A stretch of 16,500 nucleotides of DNA from Myxococcales bacterium (GTDB lineage: Bacteria; Myxococcota; Bradymonadia; REDH01), in NCBI GenBank assembly GCA_018970625.1, contig JAGWVZ010000028.1:1-16500 (forward strand), in the 5' to 3' direction. A model generated the notes under the pieces. That model worked only from the letters and a program-made list of their open reading frames with translations. It searched no databases and was not told where the DNA came from. This document shows, in pieces, positions 1 to 6,194 of this stretch (position 1 is its first letter; each line of letters begins with the position of its first letter). A program made the position numbers and the translations under genes.

Positions 1-337
1 CAGCAATCCTGACGTGATCCTGCTGGAGCTCGGTGACGGCATCATCGGTGGCTACAACACGGGCAGCATCCTTCGTGATGCGTCGTTGCGGTCTCGCACG
101 GCTGTGCGTGTACTTTGCGCCAACGACCTGGTCGGCGCATGGGGCGGCGCCATCTTTCTGGAAGAGCTGGGCCATCGCCCCGAGGTGATGAGCGGGCCCG
201 TGACCGACAACGCAGTGGGCACGACCTACATTGAGCGCGAGCTGAAGGCTGCAGCCCGTAATGCACGCAGCAACGCCGAGGGCCTCGCTGCCGCAGTCGC
301 GAAGCTGCTGAATATCTCGCTCGAGGGTTCGGCATGA
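1..337 (+). CDS. C-terminal part of unrecognised protein upstream of argC (5' end outside window)
   Basis: The reading frame is open from the first full codon (base 2) and enters the window already coding, so about 111 C-terminal residues are seen and the start is missing. The visible part begins with a hydrophobic beta-strand-like run ending in an acidic, glycine-rich motif (LLELGDGIIGGY, from about base 20), then alternating strands and helices, a SGPVTDNAVG motif and an Ala/Arg-rich C-terminal helix. This layout is reminiscent of the second half of P-loop proteins of the dethiobiotin synthetase/CobQ type, but I cannot name a family. The stop codon overlaps the argC start (ATGA at 334-337), so the two are translationally coupled and a role in arginine synthesis or its control is a reasonable inference. 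It does not match the C-terminus of ArgG, ArgD or ArgJ as I know them. Confidence 0.75.
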   Translation, partial: SNPDVILLELGDGIIGGYNTGSILRDASLRSRTAVRVLCANDLVGAWGGAIFLEELGHRPEVMSGPVTDNAVGTTYIERELKAAARNARSNAEGLAAAVAKLLNISLEGSA

Positions 338-1362
338 CCGCTCGGGTATCGATTCTCGGAGCGACAGGGTATGGCGGCGGTGAGCTGCTGCGACTCCTGC
401 TGGCGCATCCCGGAGTCTCGGTGGTGCATGCCACCAGCCGCTCTCAGGCAGGTACCCCGGTGGGCCGCGTGCACCGTAACCTGCTGGGTTTGACGGACCT
501 CGAGTTCAGTGCGCCGTCGATCGCGGAGCTCGCCGCATCATCGGACGTGGTGATAGGCGCGCTCCCTCATGGTGCCTCGGCAGAGACGCTCGGCGCATGT
601 CTGGACGCCGGCCTGAGGGTAGTCGACCTGTCTGGCGATTTTCGTCTGCGCACGCCAGCGCTGTATCAGACGTATTACAAGGCCGTGCACCCACGCCCGG
701 ATCTGCTGGACCGTGCCGTTTACGGTTGCCCGGAGGTGGCTCGCGATGCGATCCGGAGCGCCGAGCTGGTCGCCAGTCCGGGATGCTTTGCGACGGCGAT
801 CAATCTGGCCCTGCTTCCGCTGGCCAGCTCGGTGTCAGGTCGTGTGCAGGTCGTGGGCATGACGGGGTCTTCGGGCTCGGGCGCCGAGGCCAGCGAAGGC
901 ACGCACCATCCGACGCGTGCGGGTACGTTGCGTCCCTATAAAGTGCTTACGCATCAGCATGTTGGTGAAGTGGTGCAGCTGGCTCGGCAGCAGGGTGCCA
1001 CCGACATGGCGCTGGATTTTACGCCGGTTTCGGCGCCGCTGGTGCGAGGCATTCTGGTGGTGTTGACCGCCGCCCTGAACGTGTCTGTGAACACCGAGCA
1101 GGTCGAGCGGACCTTCCGGGAGTATTACGCCACCCATCCGTTTGTGAAGGTGCTGACGAGCCGCGAGCCGGAGTGTGCGTCGATTGCCGCTACGAATTTT
1201 GCGGAGGTTCGGGCGCGAGCCACCGGAGATGGACGGGTGCATGTGGTGTGCGCGATCGACAATCTTGTGAAAGGCGGTGCCGGGCAGGCGGTACAATCGC
1301 TGAATCTGATGCTTGGCCTGCCGGAACGCAGCGGTCTGGAGTGGACCGGAACCTGGCCCTGA
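334..1362 (+). CDS. argC: N-acyl-gamma-glutamyl-phosphate reductase (ArgC)
   Basis: 342 residues, a normal ArgC length. The enzyme reduces N-acylglutamyl phosphate to the semialdehyde with NADPH in the cytoplasm. Visible landmarks are the N-terminal Rossmann loop GATGYGGGEL (residues 9-18), the nucleophilic cysteine in SPGCFAT (Cys151), a Gly/Ser-rich loop GSSGSGAEAS (178-187), the HQHVGE motif with the active-site histidine region (207-212), and a C-terminal IDNLVKGGAGQAV segment typical of the family. The PGCFAT, HQHV and NLVKG(G/A)xGQAV versions resemble, from memory, ArgC of Bacteroidetes more than the enteric form. The ATG overlaps the upstream stop codon by four bases. A 33-bp gap separates it from the carbamoyltransferase gene. 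If the pathway uses succinyl groups, the substrate would be N-succinylglutamyl phosphate; nothing in ArgC itself decides this. Confidence 0.95.
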   Translation: MTARVSILGATGYGGGELLRLLLAHPGVSVVHATSRSQAGTPVGRVHRNLLGLTDLEFSAPSIAELAASSDVVIGALPHGASAETLGACLDAGLRVVDLSGDFRLRTPALYQTYYKAVHPRPDLLDRAVYGCPEVARDAIRSAELVASPGCFATAINLALLPLASSVSGRVQVVGMTGSSGSGAEASEGTHHPTRAGTLRPYKVLTHQHVGEVVQLARQQGATDMALDFTPVSAPLVRGILVVLTAALNVSVNTEQVERTFREYYATHPFVKVLTSREPECASIAATNFAEVRARATGDGRVHVVCAIDNLVKGGAGQAVQSLNLMLGLPERSGLEWTGTWP

Positions 1363-1395
1363 GGGGAACCTCGGGTCTTCTTTTGGAGTCGAAGG

Positions 1396-2400
1396 TTGAA
1401 GCACTTTCTGGCGCCTGCTGATTTGACGCTCGCTGAAACGCGCGAGCTCTTCCAGATGGCTCGCGACCTGCGCGTGAATCCGATTCGGATGGATCTGCAC
1501 GGCAAGTCTGTGGGGCTGCTGTTCTTTAATCCGTCGCTCCGGACACGCTCGAGCATGGACGTCGGCATCTATCAGCTGGGCGGTCATGCGCTGACGATGG
1601 ATGTCGGTGTGGGAACGTGGAAGCTGGAGCACCGCGAAGGCATCGTGATGGACGGCGACTACGCCGAGCACGTGAAAGAAGCGGCGAAGGTGTTGTCGCG
1701 TTATGTGGATGCGCTGGCGATTCGGTCTTTTCCGGAGCGGGTGAGCTGGCGAGAGGATCGCAAAGATCCGATCATCAACGCGTTTGCGCGCTGGGCCGAC
1801 AAACCGGTGATCAATCTGGAGGGGTCGCTTTTTCACCCCTGCCAGTCGCTGGCCGACCTGATGACCATTGAAGATCGCCTGGGCGAAACGAAGAAGCAGC
1901 CCATCGTGATTACGTGGGCCTGGCACCCCAAAGCGCTGCCGATGGCCGTCCCGAACAGTATCCTGGTAGAGGCGGCAAAGTTCGGCATGGACGTTCGCCT
2001 TTGTCATCCGGAAGGGTGGGAACTCGACCGCGAGATCATGAAGACGGCTCATCAGCTGGCCGCTGAATCGGGCGGTAGCGTAACGGTACACCATGATTTT
2101 GAGCCCCAACTGGAGGGTGCAAAGGTGGTGTACGCCAAGAGTTGGGGCAGCATCGCCAACTATCGCAACCCGGATGAGGAGGCGCGCATCAAGCTGGCAC
2201 TTCGCCAGAAGTGGCGCGTGAGGATGGACCACATGGAGCGCACTGACGATGCGTTCTTTATGCATTGTTTGCCCGTTCGCCGTGGTGTGGTGGTCGATGA
2301 CGAGGTGCTCGACTCCGACAGAAACGCGGCCTACGACGAAGCCGAGAACCGGCTCCATGTTCAAAAAGCACTGATGTTGCGCATGCTTGCGCGGCGCTAA
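1396..2400 (+). CDS. argF': N-acylornithine carbamoyltransferase (ArgF'), probably N-succinylornithine-type
   Basis: 334 residues from a TTG start at 1396, preceded by GGAG at 1385-1388 with 7-nt spacing; the resulting MKHFL N-terminus matches the family. It carries the carbamoyl-phosphate motif as SLRTR (residues 47-51), HPCQ (147-150) and HCLP (290-293), so it is a transcarbamylase. The variants FFNPSLRTRSS, WAWHPKALP and YAKSWGS place it with the N-acylornithine enzymes, not with ordinary ornithine transcarbamylase. In Xanthomonas AOTCase Glu92, within MDGDTEEH, dictates acetyl specificity, and Bacteroides SOTCase has Pro90 there; this protein reads MDGDYAEH with Ala90. WKLE (75-78), SLADLMTIED (151-160), LPMAVPNS (181-188) and HPEGWELD (204-211) also resemble the Bacteroides enzyme. 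I therefore infer N-succinyl-L-ornithine as substrate; the acylornithine assignment is firm, the succinyl one moderate. Confidence 0.93.
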   Translation: MKHFLAPADLTLAETRELFQMARDLRVNPIRMDLHGKSVGLLFFNPSLRTRSSMDVGIYQLGGHALTMDVGVGTWKLEHREGIVMDGDYAEHVKEAAKVLSRYVDALAIRSFPERVSWREDRKDPIINAFARWADKPVINLEGSLFHPCQSLADLMTIEDRLGETKKQPIVITWAWHPKALPMAVPNSILVEAAKFGMDVRLCHPEGWELDREIMKTAHQLAAESGGSVTVHHDFEPQLEGAKVVYAKSWGSIANYRNPDEEARIKLALRQKWRVRMDHMERTDDAFFMHCLPVRRGVVVDDEVLDSDRNAAYDEAENRLHVQKALMLRMLARR

Positions 2401-2404
2401 GTCT

Positions 2405-3295
2405 ATGTCTGCAGAGGTATCCGTGGAAGACATCTCCCTGTTGAAGCAATCGCTTCCGTATATTCAGCGGTTCAAGGGAACGACCTTCGTCGTGAAGCTT
2501 GGCGGCGAGGCCATGCGTGACGCCGAAACCCTGGAAGCGCTCGTCGAGGACATCTCGCTGCTGCATCTGGTGGGTATTCGGCTGGTCATTGTGCACGGCG
2601 GTGGCCGTCATGTGACCGAAATGGCCGCGTCGCTCGGCATTGAGAGCAAGTTCGTCGGTGGACGTCGCATCACCGACGAAAAGGCGCTCGATGTGCTGAA
2701 GATGGTGTTGTCCGGCAAGATCAGCATCGAAATCCTGTCGCTGCTCAAGAAGAACAGCGTCAAAGCCATGGGCGTCTCCGGGGTCGCCGCCGGTGTCATC
2801 GAAGCGCGCAAGCGGCCGCCGGTAAAGGTGTCAGGCGGCGGCGACGAGCTCGTGGATTTCGGTCAGGTGGGCGACATTCAGCGTATCGATACCGAGCTGC
2901 TGCGCCTGCTGCTGGATCAGGGCTATGTGCCCGTGCTTTCGCCGTTGGGCGCCGACGTCGAGGGGAATGTGCTCAACATCAACGCCGATACGGTGGCGTC
3001 GCACATCGCATCCGAGCTGCGCGCCGAAAAGCTGCTCTACATGACCGGCACGCCGGGGGTCATGGCCGACATCAACGACCCGACGTCGCTGATCAGTCGT
3101 CTGACCGCCGACGAGGCACGTCAGGCGATTCAGGAAGGCATTATCCGCGGGGGCATGATTCCGAAGGTGGAAGAGTCCCTTCGGTCCATCGCCCGCGGCA
3201 CCAATCAGGTCCATATTCTGAGCGCCATTGAGCCGCACCAGATGCTGCTCGAGGTCTTCACGAAGTCCGGAGCCGGCACCATGATTGTGCCCTGA
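2405..3295 (+). CDS. argB: N-acylglutamate kinase (ArgB)
   Basis: 296 residues from the ATG at 2405, four bases after the argF' stop; an in-frame TTG at 2387 lies inside argF' and would add a six-residue tail that is not needed. The enzyme phosphorylates the gamma-carboxylate of N-acylglutamate. It shows the amino acid kinase landmarks: VVKLGGEAM with Lys31, VIVHGGG (61-67), the substrate loop VGGRRIT (84-90), NINADTVA, and YMTGTPGV. A helix of about 22 residues with SLPYIQRFKG stands before the first strand; such an N-helix is characteristic of hexameric, arginine-inhibited kinases, so feedback inhibition by arginine is likely. No ribosome binding site is obvious, which suggests translational coupling to argF'. 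Acetyl or succinyl preference cannot be read from the sequence. Confidence 0.95.
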   Translation: MSAEVSVEDISLLKQSLPYIQRFKGTTFVVKLGGEAMRDAETLEALVEDISLLHLVGIRLVIVHGGGRHVTEMAASLGIESKFVGGRRITDEKALDVLKMVLSGKISIEILSLLKKNSVKAMGVSGVAAGVIEARKRPPVKVSGGGDELVDFGQVGDIQRIDTELLRLLLDQGYVPVLSPLGADVEGNVLNINADTVASHIASELRAEKLLYMTGTPGVMADINDPTSLISRLTADEARQAIQEGIIRGGMIPKVEESLRSIARGTNQVHILSAIEPHQMLLEVFTKSGAGTMIVP

Positions 3296-3305
3296 ACGGA
3301 ACCAT

Positions 3306-3331
3306 CGCCGCGCTGATTTTTCAGGGCGGCG
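3306..3331 (+). terminator. GC-rich hairpin in the argB-argE gap
   Basis: CGCCGC (3306-3311) pairs with GCGGCG (3326-3331); after one G/G mismatch CTG pairs with CAG, leaving a six-base loop ATTTTT (3316-3321). That is nine base pairs with one mismatch. No T run follows, so it is a poor intrinsic terminator. It could instead cause partial termination or protect the 3' end of the upstream message. Confidence 0.35.
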
Positions 3332-3403
3332 GTTCGCTCCGGGCTCTGCGTACCGGTACAACGACGGCGTCCGTTCCTGTTTATCTGCACCCCGAACGTT
3401 CTC

Positions 3404-4471
3404 ATGGATATCGAGATTGTTGAGTTTCTGCGACGGCTTGTGCGCTGTGAGTCGCTGAGCGGCCATGAAGAGACCGCGGTCGCCTGCTGGGCAGATTATG
3501 CAGAAGCGCAGGGGTTCAGGCCGGTCATCGACGGTCGTAATGTGTGGGTCGAGAGCCGTGTGAACGACGGACCGACCTTGCTGCTGAACAGTCACGTCGA
3601 TACGGTGAAGGCTGGGCCTACGTGGTCTCGCGATCCCTGGGATGGGGCCCTTGAAGAGGGGCGTGTTCATGGTCTGGGCGCGAACGATGCCAAAGGGTGC
3701 GTGGCCGCGCAGATCGGAGCGCTGATTACCCTCCGCGACGCAGGTTTTCAGGGCAATCTGTTGGTTTGCGCCAGCTGCGAAGAAGAGACGGGCGGTCAGG
3801 GCATGGAGCGTATTTCGCGCACAACGCTGCCGAAATATGACGCCGCACTCATCGGAGAGCCCAACAACTTTGTCGTCGCAGCCGGCCAGCGTGGGCTGGT
3901 GAAGGGTTATCTGGACATTCCCGGTCGCCGGGCGCACGCCAGCCGTCCCTGGCAGGGTCACAACGCCATTCACGCCGCCGCCGCTGTCATTCAGGCTGTG
4001 CAGGCGCCACACCTGAACATTCCTGATGACCTGACCCGCGCTACCGCCCAGGTCACGGTCATCGCCGGCGGCACACAGAGCAACGTGATTCCCGATGCGT
4101 GTCGTCTGACGGTCGATTGCCGCACCACGCCGGAGTTCGACAATGAGGCGATGCTCGCTCACCTGGAGGCTTGTGCCCGGGTGGGTGGTGGTACGTTTAC
4201 GTTGCACTCCGCGCGCTTCAAGCCATGTCAGACCGCGACAGACGAGCCGCTGGTGCGCGCTGCGCTTCAGGTGACCGGCTCGGCGAAAGCCACGGTTTTT
4301 CCGAGCGTATGTGACCTGTTCTGGGTCAGCCATGTGCCGTCGCTGGTCATGGGGCCGGGGCGTCCCGAGCGCAGCCATCAGGCCGACGAGTTTGTGCTCG
4401 CCGACGAAGTGGTCGCCGGTGTGCAGACCTATGCGAAGATTGTCGAGCTGTGGTGGAAGTCTGTGAACTGA
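3404..4471 (+). CDS. argE: M20-family N-acylcitrulline deacylase (ArgE-like)
   Basis: 355 residues, ATG at 3404, with no clear ribosome binding site. It is a zinc-dependent M20 amidohydrolase that would release citrulline from N-acetyl- or N-succinylcitrulline made by the neighbouring carbamoyltransferase. Metal and catalytic motifs are all present: SHVDTV (His64, Asp66), NDAKG (Asp95, bridging ligand), CEEETGG (Glu127 catalytic base and Glu128 ligand by family analogy), GEP (Glu152), the lid-domain AHASRP with His178, and the last ligand in ERSHQADEF (His325). M20 enzymes also include DapE, ArgE and carboxypeptidases, and the sequence alone does not choose between them; the specific role is inferred from the gene lying between argF'/argB and argH, as in clusters that use acylated citrulline. 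Confidence 0.88.
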   Translation: MDIEIVEFLRRLVRCESLSGHEETAVACWADYAEAQGFRPVIDGRNVWVESRVNDGPTLLLNSHVDTVKAGPTWSRDPWDGALEEGRVHGLGANDAKGCVAAQIGALITLRDAGFQGNLLVCASCEEETGGQGMERISRTTLPKYDAALIGEPNNFVVAAGQRGLVKGYLDIPGRRAHASRPWQGHNAIHAAAAVIQAVQAPHLNIPDDLTRATAQVTVIAGGTQSNVIPDACRLTVDCRTTPEFDNEAMLAHLEACARVGGGTFTLHSARFKPCQTATDEPLVRAALQVTGSAKATVFPSVCDLFWVSHVPSLVMGPGRPERSHQADEFVLADEVVAGVQTYAKIVELWWKSVN

Positions 4472-4484
4472 CGCGTACGGATTC

Positions 4485-4528
4485 GGGCAGGTTGTCGCCG
4501 GCGTTGGATGCGTGCCGCCGCCCTGCCC
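4485..4528 (+). terminator. GC-rich hairpin in the argE-argH gap
   Basis: GGGCAGG (4485-4491) is complementary to CCTGCCC (4522-4528), and an inner CGGCG/CGCCG pairing is possible within the loop. There is no T tract after it. It occupies the 134-bp argE-argH gap in the same way that the hairpin at 3306-3331 occupies the argB-argE gap. Intercistronic RNA structure or weak terminator; uncertain. Confidence 0.3.
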
Positions 4529-4605
4529 AGCGATGGTTTGGAAAGACGCCAGTGACCTGCATGTGACGCTCGCGGACGCTGCGCCGTGTGCGACGGAGAG
4601 CCCTC

Positions 4606-6015
4606 ATGGATGAACGTACGGGACGCGCCTGGTCTGGGCGATTTGATGCCTCGCCCGATGAAGCGCTGGATGCCATCAACCGGTCGATCGGCTTCGACAT
4701 TCGTCTCTGGCCTCAGGACATTGCGGGGTCACGCGCACACGCCGCGATGCTGCAGCAGATCGGTATGCTGACCATCGCTGAGCGCGATGCGATTCTGGGA
4801 GGCCTGAATCAGGTGGAATCCGAGCTCGCGTCAGGCTCATTTACGGTGCTGCCGACCGATGAAGACATCCACATGGCCGTAGAGCGCCGTCTGACGGAGC
4901 TTGTCGGCGATCCCGGTCGTAAACTGCACACCGGTCGCAGTCGCAACGATCAGGTGGCGACGGACGTTCGGCTCTTTGTGCGCGAGGCCTGTGCAGACGT
5001 CCGAGGTCGGCTGGCGCTGCTGGTACGCCGTCTGGCCGAGCTGGCGCTGGAGCACGCCGATGCGCCGATGCCGGCTTACACGCACCTGCAACGTGGCATG
5101 CCGACCACGCTGGGCCACCATCTGCTGGCCTGGGCCGAGATGTTCCTGCGTGATATTGAACGGTTTGGCGAAACCGGTCGCCGGGCTGGTATCTCGCCGC
5201 TGGGGTCTGGCGCGTGCGTGGGTTCCAGTTTGCCGCTCGATCGCGAGCTGACGGCAAATCTGCTCGGGTTTCATTCGATTACGGGGAATTCGCTGGACGG
5301 TGTGGCAGACCGGGACGCCGTGGTGGAGTTTCTTGCGAATGCATCGCTTTTGATGGTGCACCTGAGCCGAATTGGTGAAGAGTTCGTGCTGTGGTCCACG
5401 CAGGAGTTCAACTTCGTGCGGTTGTCGGACAGCGTGACGACCGGTTCGTCCATGATGCCCAACAAGAAGAACCCGGATGGTGCCGAGCTGCTGCGCGGCA
5501 AGGCGGGTCGTGTGGTGGGCTCGCTGACGGGCTTGCTGGTGACGCTGAAGGGGTTGCCGCTGGCGTACAACAAGGACATGCAGGAAGACAAAGAGCCGCT
5601 GTTTGACACGGTCGATACGGTGACGGTGTGTCTGAATATGCTGCAGGTGATGCTGGCCGGGGCGACCTTCAATCGGGAGCGTATGGCGGCTGCCTGTTCG
5701 CAGTATGTGAATGCCACGGACCTGTGCGAGGCGCTGGTGCGGGTGGGCATTCCACTCCGGGAGGCACATCATCGCACGGGCCGACTGGTCTCGTTGGCCA
5801 TTAGCCGCGGGTGTGAGATTGAGGCGCTGCCGCTCGCCGACGTGCAGGCCATCGCGCCCGAAGCTGACCCCACCATGCTGGAAGGTCTTCGGCTTGCGGC
5901 GATTCTCGATGTGAAACAGGTGCTTGGCGGCACGGCGCCGCAGCGGGTGCGGGCCGAGGCCGAAGCGCTCCCGGCCCGTCTGACCCGCGCGCTGGAGTGG
6001 GCGACGGTCGCTTGA
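4606..6015 (+). CDS. argH: Argininosuccinate lyase (ArgH)
   Basis: 469 residues from ATG 4606, with GGAGAG at 4595-4600 and five-base spacing; an in-frame GTG at 4588 lacks such a site. The enzyme splits argininosuccinate into arginine and fumarate, the last step of the pathway, as a cytoplasmic tetramer of the fumarase/aspartase superfamily. Three superfamily regions are visible: [11 protein letters not shown] (about 110-120), [14 protein letters not shown] with the conserved His160, and the signature [12 protein letters not shown] (280-291) with the catalytic serine loop. The N-terminal WSGRF is typical of ArgH. Length is normal. It is the last gene of the arginine cluster in this window; a promoter for a different gene follows. 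Confidence 0.97.
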   Translation: MDERTGRAWSGRFDASPDEALDAINRSIGFDIRLWPQDIAGSRAHAAMLQQIGMLTIAERDAILGGLNQVESELASGSFTVLPTDEDIHMAVERRLTELVGDPGRKLHTGRSRNDQVATDVRLFVREACADVRGRLALLVRRLAELALEHADAPMPAYTHLQRGMPTTLGHHLLAWAEMFLRDIERFGETGRRAGISPLGSGACVGSSLPLDRELTANLLGFHSITGNSLDGVADRDAVVEFLANASLLMVHLSRIGEEFVLWSTQEFNFVRLSDSVTTGSSMMPNKKNPDGAELLRGKAGRVVGSLTGLLVTLKGLPLAYNKDMQEDKEPLFDTVDTVTVCLNMLQVMLAGATFNRERMAAACSQYVNATDLCEALVRVGIPLREAHHRTGRLVSLAISRGCEIEALPLADVQAIAPEADPTMLEGLRLAAILDVKQVLGGTAPQRVRAEAEALPARLTRALEWATVA

Positions 6016-6089
6016 GTCGTGCCAGGCCGTGCCCTTCGGCTGGGTTTGTCACGCCGGACGAGCCGAAAAAGCGGTCGCGTCTCCAGATT

Positions 6090-6118
6090 TTGGTCCAGAA
6101 CAGAACCTGACCTATGCT
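6090..6118 (+). promoter_or_regulatory. Sigma70-like promoter for the OmpA/TSP3 gene
   Basis: TTGGTC (6090-6095), 17-nt spacer, TATGCT (6113-6118). The predicted transcript start near 6125 leaves a leader of about 70 nt before the GTG at 6195 and excludes the ATG at 6114 as a start codon. Confidence 0.5.
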
Positions 6119-6194
6119 CCTGATTGGGAATAGAATGCTGTGTGTCAGGGATCGTGGCTCTGTGGAAAGTGCCAGAGCGAACAGGAGACGCCTC

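Noticed and set aside
835..2433. 532-codon minus-strand open frame opposite argC and argF'
   Set aside because: Antisense shadow of GC-rich genes whose plus-strand products are unmistakable enzymes; its composition is rich in His, Arg and Gln as expected for complement frames.
2831..4378. 515-codon minus-strand frame opposite argB and the M20 gene
   Set aside because: Same reason: overlaps two clearly real plus-strand enzymes and shows no domain.
4837..5772. 311-codon minus-strand frame opposite argH
   Set aside because: Shadow of argH, very rich in His/Arg/Gln, with no recognisable motif.
6035..6067. TTCGGCT/AGCCGAA inverted repeat after argH as terminator
   Set aside because: Seven pairs around a 19-base loop, followed by an A run and not a T run on the plus strand; too weak to call.
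6114..6194. Upstream ATG of the OmpA/TSP3 gene at 6114
   Set aside because: It lies in the predicted -10 box and would hide the signal peptide behind 27 residues without export features; GTG 6195 has a good ribosome site.
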